A stretch of 64,000 nt of DNA. Source: Coix lacryma-jobi var. lacryma-jobi (Eukaryota; Streptophyta; Magnoliopsida; Poales; Poaceae). Below are positions 1 through 11,576 of this stretch, piece by piece (the first letter of the stretch is position 1; every line of letters starts with the position of its first letter). The stretch lies in contig CM019822.1 in the NCBI GenBank assembly GCA_009763385.1, positions 28,018,842-28,082,841 of the forward strand, written 5' to 3'. The position numbers and the translations under genes are program-made. The notes beneath the pieces were generated by a model. That model saw nothing but the letters and a program-made list of their open reading frames with translations. It was not told the DNA's origin and searched no databases.

Positions 1-224
1 TATGTCGCTCAAATCTGAGCCCATACACTGGATAGTTTTCTTCTCTCTGGCCCAACAACAAAGCCTAAATATTGTGGGGAGATGCAGTACTCGTATCTGG
101 GCCTTCACCGGTATGTATAAGTTGCAAAGCTCAATTCGGCCCGGTTAGACGCACTGACGGGAGAGAATCTCAACTGAACAAGTCCACCTCGACGAGTCCG
201 GCGCGTTCGTTGCGTCGGCCAATC

Positions 225-3124
225 ATGTCGCGGCCGCCGTCGCCGTCGCCGATGCTCTCCGTCCCGGAGAAGAAGACCGCCGCCGCCGAGCTTTTCCGCG
301 ACCGCCACTTCTTCGACGCCGCTTCCTTCTCCGACATCCGCGACTCCCGCGCCGCCGTCGCCGTCCCGAACCCGCACGCGCAGCCACCCGCCTCCCGCCG
401 CGCCCTCCTCCTCCGCTACCACCGCCTCCTCTTCTCCGCGCGCGACGACCCCTGCGCCTTCGACGAGACGTTGTCCTTCACCTGGCACGACGCCTTCCGC
501 CCTCACCTGAAGCACGCAGCCGCCTCCCTCCGCTTCGAGAAGGCCGCGCTCGTGTTCAACGTCGGCGCGGCCGCCTCGAGGATCGCGGCGGCCGTGAGCC
601 GCGCCACGGAGGAAGGGGTGAGGGCGGCGTGCGGGGAGTTCCAGCGCGCCGCGGGGTCGTTCCGTGCGGTTGGGGAGATGATGGAAGAGGAAGAGGCGAC
701 GACGGTGGATATGAGTTCTCAGGCCTCGGCGATGCTGGAGCGGCTCATGCTCGCGCAGGCGCAGGAGTGCTGTTTCGAGCGCGCTGTTGCCGCGGGGAAA
801 TCATCGCCAGTCTGCTCCAAAGTGGCTAGGCAGGTGAGATTTTACTGACTGCACGCCCTGCTCCTATACATTCGTCTCGTTATGTCTCTGTTGGGGGTTT
901 GATTGCAGTGCGTTTTGCACAACTTCAGAGATCAAATTATTTGCAAAATGCAGAAATGCGCTTTTAGCAGTTTATGACTACTCGCTGATCGAAGTTTGAT
1001 GAAAATTCTTTTGGGTATTTTAAGATGAGAAAATGTATGTTAAAAGCAAACACTGAAAAAGATGGTAGGAGTGGGCAATTTTGTTCGTGTTGATCTAGTG
1101 AGGAACTGAAGATGGTAGTGCTCCGGTGCTCCCCAGTAGATTTGCCAGTTTGGTCAAGAAATATGAATTCGAAATGCACATGTTCCCTTTTGAGTTTTGA
1201 GTGAACCCATGGGCGGGTTGATTGTGATTAGAGGGCGCAAATGTTGACGCTTTCGAAATTGGCATTAGTCTGGAGCTTCACGTCAATTGCACTGTCCAAA
1301 TTAGATTGTCCCCATTATGAATCAGTTCCATCTCTGGTAGCTCTGAGATCTACTTCCACCTCTGATCGTGAGTCCATATTAAAAGGATGTAAATTCACTT
1401 ATAAGTAGTTGTGCGTTTTGTTGAATCATGGTAACATATCCAAATAGAAGAATCAAATCAATACTACATCCAGTCATAGTTAGATGATATTCCGGACAGC
1501 AAATTTGACTTAATACATACTCCCTCCTTTCCAAATTATATACTTTTGACCAAGTTAACATATTTTTCTACAAACTTAGGACAAAGTTTGAGAATTTGAC
1601 TTAGGATAAAGCTAAAGTGAACCGTAATTTGGAACGGCGGAGTAGTTAGTTACTTTTTGCTGTTTGAAACATCATCTTATTATGCCTGGAGGGAGTATAA
1701 TTCTATTCGGATCATGACACTGTTCTATAATGAAAATGAATGTCATTTGATCTGTTAAATACTTAAACGATTCTGTCATTCTTCCTGCAGTACTGGTTGC
1801 AGTTGATTCTAAAGTTCGATGTTGCTCATTTTTATGTTGCTTGGATGCATATTTACTTCATTAATCATTGTAGCACATAAAACAAAGCAAATTAGAAAAG
1901 TTGGCTAGCCAAGTGAGTTTTTAGTCATTAGATTACATATGGTGACAGGTTTATGCCTTGTTATCCTTGACAGATTTTGATTTTGTACAACTAGATATCT
2001 TGGTGAGTTGGTGAACACACAACATAAAAGAACGAATCTTTGTAAATCCCAGGTTGAGGGTTATGAAACATGTGTAGGAGGAATTAGATTTTTAATAGAT
2101 AAAGTAGAAGAGGATTCAAACTTAGGTGGTTTGAGTGTACATCCAAACCATCAGTTCTAGGAGTTTGGGGATTTAAGCTAACAAGTTGATTGAGATATTT
2201 AGACAATGTCCATTTCTCTTTCCAATTACTATGTTATGGGATGCACATCGTAGACAACATCTTGAACTTTAAAGCTTAGTTTGGTCAGGGGAAAGAAATT
2301 CTGAAAGGGAGAGGAACTTTATAGAGACTGAAGTCATTCAATTTTGTTTTATCGGCCAAAGGTTAGCTTAAACTATATGGACAGTTCTGATTGAAATTTA
2401 AAGGAGAATAGAGACTAAAAGTAAATAAAAATGGTTGATCCTAGTTTCCCAAATTGATGACTAATCTCTAGTTGATGGTGCTACTGCTATTCTTTGTGCC
2501 TTCTGTGATGGTACTAGTGAGCATGCATGCCACTGTTTATCATTTTATTAGAGTGACAAAATGAATACATATGTTTGTATGTTGCTCAGCATTAAAAAAA
2601 TTATATATCGTTTCTTGTGTGAAAAAAAAACCGTTCACCTCAGGAAAAGGCCAAACTCTTATGTGTCTGGCTATATGCAGGCTGCCCTGTACTATGAAGA
2701 AGCTTATGCTGCACTAGTTGCTCCTCCGCTGCAGAACCACTTTGAAAGATCATGGGTATCCCATATCCAATTGAAGGCTGCTCTGTTCAATGCAGAAGCT
2801 TGCTATAGGTACACTATTGAACTCCATGGGAAGACAGAAATAGGTGAGGAGATATCTCGATTGCAGGTCGGAATTAAGGCACTTGTGGATGCAAAGCGAA
2901 CTGCAAGAGGAGCTCCTGGACCCCTGTATGACTATGCTTACAAACTAGAACAAGATATGAACAAGAGCATGGAGACAGCGAAAGAGGAGAATTATCGCGT
3001 ATATCTTTTTCGCATTCCGGCTGCCGAATCATTGGCCTCTCTACCAGCAGCTTCACTCGTCCGTTCTGCATCCTTGACTGAGATCTTAGATCCGAAGACG
3101 GAAAACAGCACTCAATCTCCATAA
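225..3124 (+). CDS. BRO1-domain protein, ALIX-like, lacking the V domain
   Basis: Two exons, 225-833 and 2681-3124, with a phase-0 junction (donor CAG|GTGAG, acceptor TGCAG|GCT), give 350 aa. ALIX/BRO1 proteins act in endosomal ESCRT-III-linked sorting. Family features seen: the start block MLSVPEKKT, the segment EKAALVFNVGA, LMLAQAQECCFE, and in exon 2 LYYEEAY, SHIQLKAALFNAEACYRY, GEEISRLQ and ENYRVYLFRIP. Together these cover a whole Bro1 domain. Full plant ALIX continues into a long V domain and a Pro-rich tail and is over 800 aa. Here the frame stops about 25 residues after the VYLFRIP block, and I see no V-domain coding in the following DNA. I chose the ATG at 225; an in-frame ATG at 72 would add 51 low-quality residues. 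Family call is firm; ortholog versus truncated paralog is inference. Confidence 0.88.
1520..1642. mobile_element. Stowaway-type MITE in BRO1 intron
   Basis: The ends CTCCCTCCTTTCCAAATTA and its inverted partner (read at 1624-1642) are flanked by TA on both sides (1518-1519, 1643-1644), the Stowaway target pattern. A second outward terminus, GGAGGGAGTA, occurs at 1689-1697, so a nested or duplicated end is possible. The rest of the intron (834-2680) shows no coding or structured feature that I can support. Confidence 0.7.
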
Positions 3125-3625
3125 TTGGATGCTTTTGATATGGCAAAATAATGGAATGGTACGCTCATAGTTGCATTTGCATGTAAAGATTTCCCTCTAT
3201 AGCAGATTTTGTAGGGTTGATAATGTTCATTATCATTTTTATTTTGTTGTTCTGCCGGAGTCTAGATAGGTGCACAGTTCAGCTGATGGTATTTGCGGAG
3301 ATGCAACTAGGTAGTTTCTATTTTCGGTGCTGTTCAACTTGAACTCGTCGTCAGTTCCAGAAACCTATCCTGTTGGTGTTTAAAGCAAAATGAGCTATGC
3401 GAACTCTCTTCTTTGTGTATAAATAGCCTTTTTCTTGTTACAGTTTCGTTATAGCAACGTAATCATCATCATTTTATTTTGTTGTTTTGTGATAACACGT
3501 GTGTGCAACAGGATAAATGTGTTGGGAAGAATGATTTGTAAATCACGGTACATCATGTACATTCACCCTGCCAACACATGCCCACACAGTACTCCTATCT
3601 ACGCAGGCCAATGAACCAGCGCGTA
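3125..3625. other. 3' UTR and intergenic DNA after the BRO1-domain gene
   Basis: No ORF or repeat was recognised. T-rich sequence at 3220-3500 is compatible with a 3' UTR and polyadenylation region. Confidence 0.4.
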
Positions 3626-3705
3626 AATTTCCTACTCCGGACTCTTCACAGGAGAAACGGCGAAGAATTTCCTACTCCGGGCCCTTCACAGGAGAAACGG
3701 CGAAG
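3626..3705. repeat. 40-bp tandem duplication upstream of FTRA
   Basis: Two adjacent 40-bp copies (3626-3665, 3666-3705), each containing CCTACTCCGG and CACAGGAGAAACGGCGAAG, differ at only a few positions. They lie about 510 bp upstream of the FTRA start codon. Confidence 0.8.
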
Positions 3706-3754
3706 GATTTTGCAGGTGCGTGGTGTCGACAGGAGCGACCCCGGGCCCCGGCGG

Positions 3755-3783
3755 CACGTGGCCAAATTGATCCGCGCCACGTG
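3755..3783. promoter_or_regulatory. Two G-box (CACGTG) motifs upstream of FTRA
   Basis: Perfect CACGTG hexamers occur at 3755-3760 and 3778-3783, both in a GGCACGTGGC / GCCACGTGGC context, 23 bp apart. G-boxes bind bZIP and bHLH (HY5, PIF, ABF) factors and are common in light-regulated chloroplast-protein genes. The regulatory role here is inference. Confidence 0.6.
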
Positions 3784-4214
3784 GCGAGTCGGCGAAGTGC
3801 AAACCGTGAAGGTGCCGTGCCACGCGCCCATGCCAAATCATCGCCGTCCTCGCCTCTCCGCCCCGGGCACGGCGAGAAGAGGCAGAGCAACCACAGCCAG
3901 GCGTGCGCTCCCGCCTTATCCAGCTGATTTTCGCGCTAGATGCTGTGCAAACTCACCGAAATCTCCGCATTTCCCGGGGCCCAAACGAACAGGAGGGGGT
4001 CGGAAGCAACGCAAACCAAGGCATCCACCTCGGTAGAATCCAGACGCAACTCGCAGTCGCAGCCGACCGTCCGCTCCCCTCCGCCTTTCGTTTGCCCCGC
4101 GCCTCTATCCTTTCCTCGCCTCTCCCGGCGCCCACCACCTGTTCGACCCAGCACCGGAGCCCCCCTTCCACACTCCACTCCGCCCGCCCGCTCACCCGCC
4201 GCGCGCATACCGCA

Positions 4215-4679
4215 ATGGCGACCGCCACCGCGTCCGTGGCGCCGCCCTCCACCTCCACCTCCTCGGTGCTCCTGCACCGCCGCCTCCCTTCCCCGGCGCC
4301 CGCCGCCTTCGCCCGGGTCCCCGGCGGCCCGCCCCCGCCGCCGCGCCGCGCGCGCCTGCTCCTCCAGGTCGCGCTCAACTTCGAGGTGACCTCGGACGAC
4401 GTGGCGGCCGAGGAGGCCGCGGCCGCGCCCAAGATCGGCAGGCGGGTGCGCGTCACGGCGCCGCTCCGCGTCTACCACGTCCTCAAGGCGCCCGACCTGG
4501 ACATCCAGGGCATGGAGGGCGTCGTCAAGCAGTACGTCTGCGTGTGGAAGGGCAAGCGCATCACGGCCAACCTCCCCTTCAAGGTCGAGTTCCAGCTCGC
4601 CGTCGACGGCCAGCCCAAGCCCGTCCGGTTCTTCACCCACCTCCGCGAGGACGAGTTCGAGTTCGTCGACGACGAGTGA
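4215..4679 (+). CDS. FTRA: Ferredoxin-thioredoxin reductase, variable (A) subunit, chloroplastic
   Basis: Intronless, 154 aa. The variable subunit partners the Fe-S catalytic subunit (FTRB) in the chloroplast stroma and passes electrons from ferredoxin to thioredoxins. Residues 1 to about 50 are Ala/Ser/Pro/Arg-rich with almost no acidic residues, typical of a transit peptide. From about residue 72 the SH3-like barrel domain is clear: KIGRRVRVTAPLRVYHVLK, DLDIQGMEGVVKQYV, WKGKRITANLPFKVEF, and the end block FFTHLREDEFEFVDD. The ATG at 4215 begins MATATAS directly before the transit peptide. The frame is open upstream to 3903, but that part resembles 5' UTR. Two G-boxes lie 430-460 bp upstream. 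Length and motif order are normal for the family. Confidence 0.95.
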   Translation: MATATASVAPPSTSTSSVLLHRRLPSPAPAAFARVPGGPPPPPRRARLLLQVALNFEVTSDDVAAEEAAAAPKIGRRVRVTAPLRVYHVLKAPDLDIQGMEGVVKQYVCVWKGKRITANLPFKVEFQLAVDGQPKPVRFFTHLREDEFEFVDDE

Positions 4680-5648
4680 CCCGGGCGGGCGTCAGAGTGC
4701 GTTCGAGTAAGCGCCGAGCGCCGTTCTTTATAGAATAATAATCATCATGGCCGCTGCGGTCGCTTGTTTATATTGTTCCGGTGTAGCTCGCGAGGCATGC
4801 ATGTTGTGCTGCTCAGGCCTTCTTCCACGTTCGGTTCAGCATCTATTTTTCAGCTGTGGGGAATTGTTCAGATGTTGGTAATCTGATCATTGATAGTTAT
4901 AATAATAGTGATAAATTTTGCCGCTGTTTGTTGGCTATGCTCTGTGCTTTGTTACTGTATTTTGCTGACTCTTCCAAGAAATTCGTTTGTCTTATTGGAA
5001 CAAAATGCATTGCAACTAGGAATTGCTTCCTCGGACTATAGGACGATTTCATTTTTGTTCCTTTCACATAACGTCTTAACATCAAACTATCGCGGTATAC
5101 ATTTACTAACCGGCATGAATTTATCGTATTTTATTTATAGTCTGCAATCCTTATAACACAAAAAATCACTGGACATGGTGTTATTCTAAATGGTAAAATC
5201 ACTGGAGTATTATTTTAGTATAAACATCCGCTTAAATGGACGAAACGGTATTTTAAACGGGTCCAACCACCTTTTAAAGAAACGGTCCTCGGATGTTCAC
5301 CACACTGCTGTTTGATCCCTGTTCATGTACTGTTAATCTGTTATCACTATAATGTCACTGTTCAGTCTACTGTTATATCACTATTCCCTATTGCGTCATG
5401 CGCTTCTCGTTCAGAGGGTGTTATGTCAACCTCCTAGAGTTAGTCCTTATCATATTGAATGTTTGATTATTTGTGAGGACTGAGGAGAAGCAATAGTTAT
5501 TTATAATGAATCAAATGTAAATAAGGTGTACCGTATACAAACACGTTAACAACGCAATGGTAGAACAGCCTCACGGTTTTTCTGCGATCTTGCCATACAC
5601 CAATGTACAACCTCTTCATTAATTTTTACACAAAGTGTTTCCTCGGTG
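4680..5648. other. 3' UTR and intergenic DNA after FTRA
   Basis: No supported gene. AT-rich sequence without recognised coding potential. Short ORFs near 4856-5156 lack any family signature. Confidence 0.4.
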
Positions 5649-5826
5649 CAGGGGCGGATCTACAAGGGGGGTCGGGTGGGCTCCAGCCCCCCCTAAAGCT
5701 TATACATCAATGTAAAATTAGAGATAATTAAAGAAAAAATTAGTAGAGAAAAGAAGGAAAAATAAAGAAATAGAGGTAGAAGAAGAAATCAGCCCCTCCT
5801 TTGATCGTGTTCTGCATCCGCCACTG
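5649..5826. mobile_element. hAT-type MITE with 8-bp target duplication
   Basis: A 178-bp element starts CAGGGGCGGATC and ends GCATCCGCCACTG, giving inverted termini CAGKGGCGGAT. It is flanked by CCTCGGTG (5641-5648) and CCTCCGTG (5827-5834), an 8-bp duplication with one mismatch, as expected of hAT transposons. No coding capacity. Confidence 0.8.
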
Positions 5827-5875
5827 CCTCCGTGGGTTATTGGTTTTAAAAACTCTTTCATTTACATATTTCTCT

Positions 5876-6300
5876 AGAGCTTTTCACCTGTATGGTTCTA
5901 GAAAAAAAATATTTGTTTCTTGTATGGTTTGATTTTTTTTAATTTACCTACATGACCTCAAAATAAAATTTACTCATTACCGTAATAAAAATGAGCTTAT
6001 CAAATCTTGACAACTATAAATCTTGACAGTATGTACAACTATAAATCAAATTGTCAAGATTTCTAGTTGTTAGATTTGATAAGCTTATTTTATTCTATAA
6101 CATTACTATGAACTCTATTTTTATCTTTTTTCGTCAGGGGTATATTGGTCATTTTATATTAGACTTAACACCGTCAAGTAGTAAAAACAGATGGAAGAGC
6201 ATAAAAGGAAGAAAATTTTATTTTAGGACCATATAAATAATTTTAAAAAAATCGAGTCATACAAGGAAGATGCATTTTTCTAGGACCAGGTAAAAAGTTC
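5876..6300. repeat. Foldback element with long inverted arms
   Basis: The left arm (about 5876-5945, AGCTTTTCACCTG, TTCTTGTATGG) is the inverted, diverged copy of the right arm (about 6236-6300). An inner inverted pair, CTTATCAAATC / GATTTGATAAG, lies near 5996-6080. The fold-back design fits a MITE; no clear target duplication was identified. Confidence 0.6.
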
Positions 6301-7017
6301 ATTTTTCTATACTACCACATTTGACTAGTCTATTTTCATTACTTTTAAAATTTATATGAGCTACCAAGTTTACTTTATTGTTGATGATGTTTATAGGAGC
6401 TAGCAAGTTGATTTTATTATTAATGATACCTATTGTTGATGATACGCAATAGATTGACTGAAGCCCTGTCGTCATCCCTCTCTCTCTCTCTCTGTACGTG
6501 TACTTCCTGTTGGCTGTTAATGTTAACAAGTTTCTAATGGAAATTTGTTTCCGAGATAAAAAAAAAAAAACATGAATACAGGCCATGGGCTTCAGGCTTT
6601 TAAACTCGGGCCTCGGGCGGTTCCACTTTCAAGCGGATCCAGCCTACCAGGGTTTTCGGCGAGCTATGTAAGACAACCGTCTCTTCTACCTCTCTCTCCG
6701 CCGCTTCTCCGCCGCCGGCGGCTATCCGAGCCCTATCTCCCCGTCTTCCCGTCGGCTGGGTTTGGTTCATCACACCTTCCCATTCTCCTATGCACGCTGT
6801 CACGCGCGGAGGCACGGAGCGCGGGGCGTCGAGCAGCGGCTTCAAGGCGTCGAGCAACAAGGGCAAGGTGTCGGCTGTTGGCGCAGGCACGCAGCCAACG
6901 GAGGCGGCACTGCCACGGAGCGGCGTGTATTCCGCTCACCCGTGAAGCCACGTCGTGTTCACTTTCCCCAGCCGCCAATCGAACCTTCCAGTTCCAGCCA
7001 GAGCCTCCCCCCTCTCC
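6301..7017. other. Intergenic DNA and GEMIN2 5' leader
   Basis: A CT microsatellite lies at about 6478-6493 and an A12 run near 6560. The region from about 6600 to 7017 is GC-rich and is presumably promoter and 5' UTR of the downstream gene. No other gene is supported. Confidence 0.4.
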
Positions 7018-10000
7018 ATGGCAACCTCCGCCGCAGCTCACAGTGAATCTGCAGGAGGTAGGACGGCGTACGCGAAGGCAGAGCTCGAGGCGCTCAGGGA
7101 TGCCCCGTCGAAGGAGGTTCAAGCGCGGCTGTGGGCCGACGTCCGCGCTGCCCTCGCCGCCTACGGGTTCTCCGGTGAGTACGACGGGCTGCTCGCCACC
7201 GAGAAGGACGTGAGGAGCAGGAGGGGTAATAGGGGGATGAAGGCTATGGGCGTGAGGAAGTGGCCCGAAGAGGAGGCGGCGGCACGGTTCTTGGGTACGT
7301 CTCTTCTCGTCCTTGCCCCCTTAGAGCAAAACCTCTTAATTGATATAATTGATGTTTTTCTAAGAGCCTCTTAATTGATAATTGATAGGATTAGAGATTT
7401 TTGTGGAAAATACCCTTAAACAGCTTCTTTAGTTAGATCTTCAAATATTGTCAGTCCTCTATTTCGGATTTCTCACAAGCCAAAGATGCACAGCGGGGCT
7501 GGCTCTAGACACAAGACATATAAAGCTTGTTGGAGGGTGAAATATAGCGAGTGATTTTCATTCAAATGAGTCTCCAGATGATGATTTAGAGAGTGAGTTT
7601 AAGAAAGACTCTTGGAGACGCTCTTAATAACTTGTGTGCAAAATTAAATCATTGTGCTTCTTAAATATGCTGCTAGTAATTTTCTTGCTGTGTCCTCATT
7701 TGTTATATGATACGTGTGTAGGTGTGGCAGAGATTGGTGCCCACAGAAATGGGGATCTGGCGGTTTGTCACGAACACCGCTCTGAGTCTGCTCATGACCA
7801 TGCTGGGTCGTGTGGAGTGGTTGAACAGCCGTTTCATCAAGGTGAAGATGTGGAATATGAAGATGACAGTGACGATGACTATGAGGGAATTCTGAAGCCT
7901 GCATTTGCTGTGGATGGAGATCCAGATTTCGAGTCTGGCGAGCCACTTGATGGCTTTGAGTACCTTCGGCGTGTCAGGTATTCTTTGCTTCTAGTTTCCT
8001 CAGATTTATAGGACCTGAACATGATATTATGATGCCAAACAAAGATTCATATTATTGGGCTGCCCATCTGTGCACGATTCGTTGTATTCTGTAGTCGATA
8101 TTTAACCTGACCAATTACTACTGTTACAAAGCCCGCATGATGCAACACCCTAGTCTTGCTACTATGTGTTATTTAGTTTTTGTGGCCATTAAGGGCCTTT
8201 TATTACATGGTTCAGTGTTTAATAGATGAATATCCATAATGTCTCTTGCAATTAGGTTTACTCACTGTGAATTCAACATATGAACAAATGTGAATTATAG
8301 TAAAGTGATATTTAATTACTAGGATTTCTCCATACTAGCTCGTTTTGGCAAAGCCTTCCAAATGAACTAATGGTTAGAAAATAGGATGTCAAACTATGAC
8401 TAGTTATATTTGCTAAATAGAATCTCCCAAACCTACCAACCAGATAGAAATATCGGCAGTTCATTTTGTGAAGCTATTAAGCTAAAGCAGAACCCAACAA
8501 TATATAAGGTGGGGGCTTCAGTTTACTATTATTTATATATATACTTCTCGTGATCATCAATTGGCTTACCCAAAAACATTACTTTGACTATGACATGAAA
8601 ACATCGGTTTACAGGTGGGAAGCTAACCAAATTCCTAGAGTGAAGGTGGCCAAGATATATTCAAGTGCTGCTAGACATGAGCAAACTCCTTATATGCCAG
8701 ATATTCCGGACATACCAAAGTGCTTACCTGATTTGCGTGCATCAAAACAATGGGAGGACACATTTATCACCCACTTTGCGGAAACCAGGATGGTAAGCTA
8801 TCCTGTGTAGTTTAAAAAATGCAAACACTCACATTTCAGTTCTGTTTTCTATTTCTCATAATTTACCTTCGTAACGGCAACACCCTATGATTGTAAAATT
8901 GCCTTTTAAGTTTTAGTGGCCTTAAAATTTTAGTGGCACAAGTCTAGAGCAATTGCAAACATGTCCTATGATTCAATATGTTATTTTATTTGGCAACGAA
9001 CACTTTTTTTTCTTATCTATAACCTATGTTGGAATAATTATGTACTCCCTCCATCCCAAAATAGATGTCATTCTCGCTTCCCGAGAAGTCAACCTTTCGT
9101 AACTTTGACCCATTATATACTAAAGAATATTAATATTTATAATATATAATTAGTGCCACTAGATAGATCGTTGAATATACTTTTATAATAAACTTATTTC
9201 AAGATATAAATGTTGCACACATTTTCTACAAACCTAGTCAAAGTTAGAAAAGTTTAACCTACACGCATCCCATAGCAACTTCTATTATAGGACAGAGAGA
9301 GTATGTTATTACTGTATGGTTTGTTTTGTTGTCACATAAATTACTTTATTTTCATGATGGGGCAATGGGTGTCCTTTGTTCTTAGACTATCCGCACTCAT
9401 GGATCTCTATATTCATCCTCTATAGTGCCTAGTCAGCAAGATTCTCTCCTCTATACTCATTTCTCCCGCATCCATCCAATATCTATATCAACCTCTATAC
9501 CCCACTTGTCAGATTTTTTTAATTATATCCCCTCTCCTCCCCTCCCCTTCCTGCATCCAGCGACCCCGAACCCGCCGCCCTCCTCTTCTCGGTCGGTGGC
9601 CGCGCAGCCCGCCTCCTCCTTCCTCCCTCCCTCCGCCCGCGCAGATCCGGTCCTCCTCTTCCCGGCCAGTGGCCGCGCAGCCCGCCGCCCTCCTCCTTCC
9701 CGGCCGGTGGCCGCGCAGCCCACCACCCTCCTCCTTCCTCCCTCCCTCCGCCCGCAGATCCGGCGTGGGGAGCCTCGAGCTCGCGGATCCGGCGGAGGCG
9801 GCTTGAGCTCGAGGTCTGGAGGCGGCTCGAGCTCGAGGTCCGGCGGCGGAGGCCCCTGCGCGTCGATGGCGGTGGCGGGCAGGCGTCTCCGTGGCGGATC
9901 CGGCGACCTTGCCCTCCCTCTTCTCCGGCGACCTCGCCCTCCCTCTTCTCCGGCGCGGACGTCGAGCGACAGCGCGGCGCGGACTTCTCCCTGCCTTTGC

Positions 10001-11176
10001 TCCCTCTCTCTTCTCCGGCGCGGACGGCGAGCGGCGCGAGGACAGGCGGGCCCCGCGAGCGCGTGTACCGGCCGTCCGGGAAGCCGCTAGGAATGGCGGT
10101 CGCGCGCGCGTGGAGGTCGCGATAGCGGCCCCCGGTGCGGCGGTCCTCGACCTGCACACGCGGACGTGGCCTCGTACTGGATGCCTTTACAGGCACCGGT
10201 GCGGGTAGTCTTAGGAAGGTAAGTGTTAAATAAGGTGCATCTTGAAAATCTGACAGCTATGGTACTGATAGAATGCCATATCACACTAGCAGTGTGTTTT
10301 ATTAATGTTCTGATGTCTGTTTTGCCAGTTTGCTTGCTTTTTGTATGATACAATGGTGAATGTTTACTCCTAGATGCAATCCACAATCTGCATGGTAAAA
10401 CAAGCAGGGCCTTAATCTGTATCTCCTGCATATTAAATAAATGGTACAAGTGTCATCAAACCAACATTTGTACCATTATTAGGATTTATATGATGCAAGG
10501 GCTAGTATGACCATAGTAGTTACTCTTGGAAGTACTCGCTGGTTTGCAGTGCCCCTTTTTTTTCTCGAGACTGCCATTTAATCAATTATTGTCACCTGTT
10601 ATAGTATCGTATTTACAGAAATCTGCAATCCCGTGTGACACCAAAAAGGTTCTTATTTGCAATGACTTGAACTCACTGTTTTTTTTTTCAATTGGAATGC
10701 TTGACTTTACCTACCATCTTCTGCATATTTACCTTCTTCACAGCATCTACTGATTATATGAGATTATTATTTTCCAGGTGCTCTCTGAGCTTGACAATTC
10801 TGATGAACCATCTGCATCTAGCGCGACAAAAATCTCAACAAAACCTGGCAGCAGATCGGAGCCACAGACTGACCCGACACTAACAATGATTCACAACATG
10901 GATGCAGTTTCAAGAGCTGCAACACTTCGGAACTATATTGATATGATTCAATGCTTGGATACACTGTCAAGGAATAACTGTCTATGGCTCTTTGCACTCT
11001 GTGTTGCCATTCACACTCCCCTGGACGCGGAGACATGCGCCTCACTGAGGTCCTTGCTGCGCAAGTGCGCCAGCATCCTTGCCACCAAGACCGAGATGGA
11101 CGACGAAGTCGTAATGCTGAATATACTGATGACAATTTCAGGAAGGTATTTTGGACAGGGTGAAAACAGCAATTGA
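7018..11176 (+). CDS. GEMIN2: GEMIN2 / SIP1-family SMN-complex protein
   Basis: Four exons: 7018-7294, 7722-7977, 8615-8792 and 10778-11176. All have GT-AG introns and compatible phases, giving about 369 aa. GEMIN2 holds Sm proteins during spliceosomal snRNP assembly; in Arabidopsis it also affects temperature-dependent splicing and the clock. Diagnostic plant-GEMIN2 blocks: acidic DDDYEGILKPAFAV, GDPDFESGEP, FEYLRRVRWEANQIPRVKVA, YMPDIPDIPKC, QWEDTFITHFAE, and near the end SRNNCLWLFALCVAIHTPLD, LRSLLRKCAS, DDEVVMLNILMTISGRYFGQ. The N-terminal 90 residues, with AELEALRDAPSKE, are less conserved, and the exon 1-2 junction is the least certain. Intron 3 is 1,985 bp and carries two transposons. 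Confidence 0.9.
9045..9301. mobile_element. Stowaway-like MITE in GEMIN2 intron 3
   Basis: A 257-bp AT-rich element starting CTCCCTCCATCCC and ending GACAGAGAGAG lies between TA dinucleotides (9043-9044, 9302-9303). Its inner sequence TTCTCGCTTCCCGAGAA matches the element at 59635-59869, so the two belong to one subfamily. Confidence 0.75.
9385..10210. mobile_element. PIF/Harbinger-type element with GC-rich cargo in GEMIN2 intron 3
   Basis: An 826-bp element with termini GACTATCCGCACTC (left) and, inverted, GACTACCCGCACCGG (right) is flanked by TTA on both sides (9382-9384, 10211-10213), the PIF/Harbinger target. The AT-rich left subterminal region is shared with the relic at 14028-14533. 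The interior (about 9530-10180) is very GC-rich and internally repetitive (repeats of GTGGCCGCGCAGCCC and CTTCTCCGGCG). It looks like captured genic DNA but encodes no recognised protein and no transposase. Confidence 0.75.
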
Positions 11177-11576
11177 ATAGGAGATCAGGATAACACCGTC
11201 GCCGAGCTGCATTTTCACTGATAGTTTGATGTCAGAATATATTATATTATATCATATACGTGAAAGCTGTGTTTCATTTTCTTGTAACTGCTAGTAGGTT
11301 ACTGCATCCAAAGAAGGCCTGCTAGGGTTAGCACCTACGGCGCGGAGTGTTGCAAAAGCAGAGGTCATAAGTTCGTTCAGGTCGCCCTCGAACAACAGAG
11401 CCGGTCTTTCGTGACCCTAGGCCAAAAAAAGGTCCGACCTAAAGGTAAAGAAGCCCCGCTACTAGTCATTGGAAAAACAATTCCTCCTCCAGCCTTAGTG
11501 TTGATCAGAGTCAGCCTGCCAAGGAGAACAATGATCTCAACTCCAAGCTCCAAGTGAGCAGGTAGTATGTAAAATA
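11177..11576. other. 3' UTR and flank of GEMIN2
   Basis: AT-rich 3' UTR to about 11300, then unclassified sequence. No gene supported. Confidence 0.4.

Noticed and set aside
72..224. N-terminal extension of the BRO1-domain ORF
   Set aside because: Composition is unlike the family, and the ATG at 225 sits directly before the conserved start block.
7644..7946. Alternative reading frame across GEMIN2 exon 2
   Set aside because: The frame giving DDDYEGILKPAFAV joins cleanly to exon 3 and matches the family; the others do not.
9425..10196. Overlapping 216-225-aa ORFs on both strands in the Harbinger element
   Set aside because: Low-complexity translations of the repetitive GC-rich cargo; no transposase or other domain.
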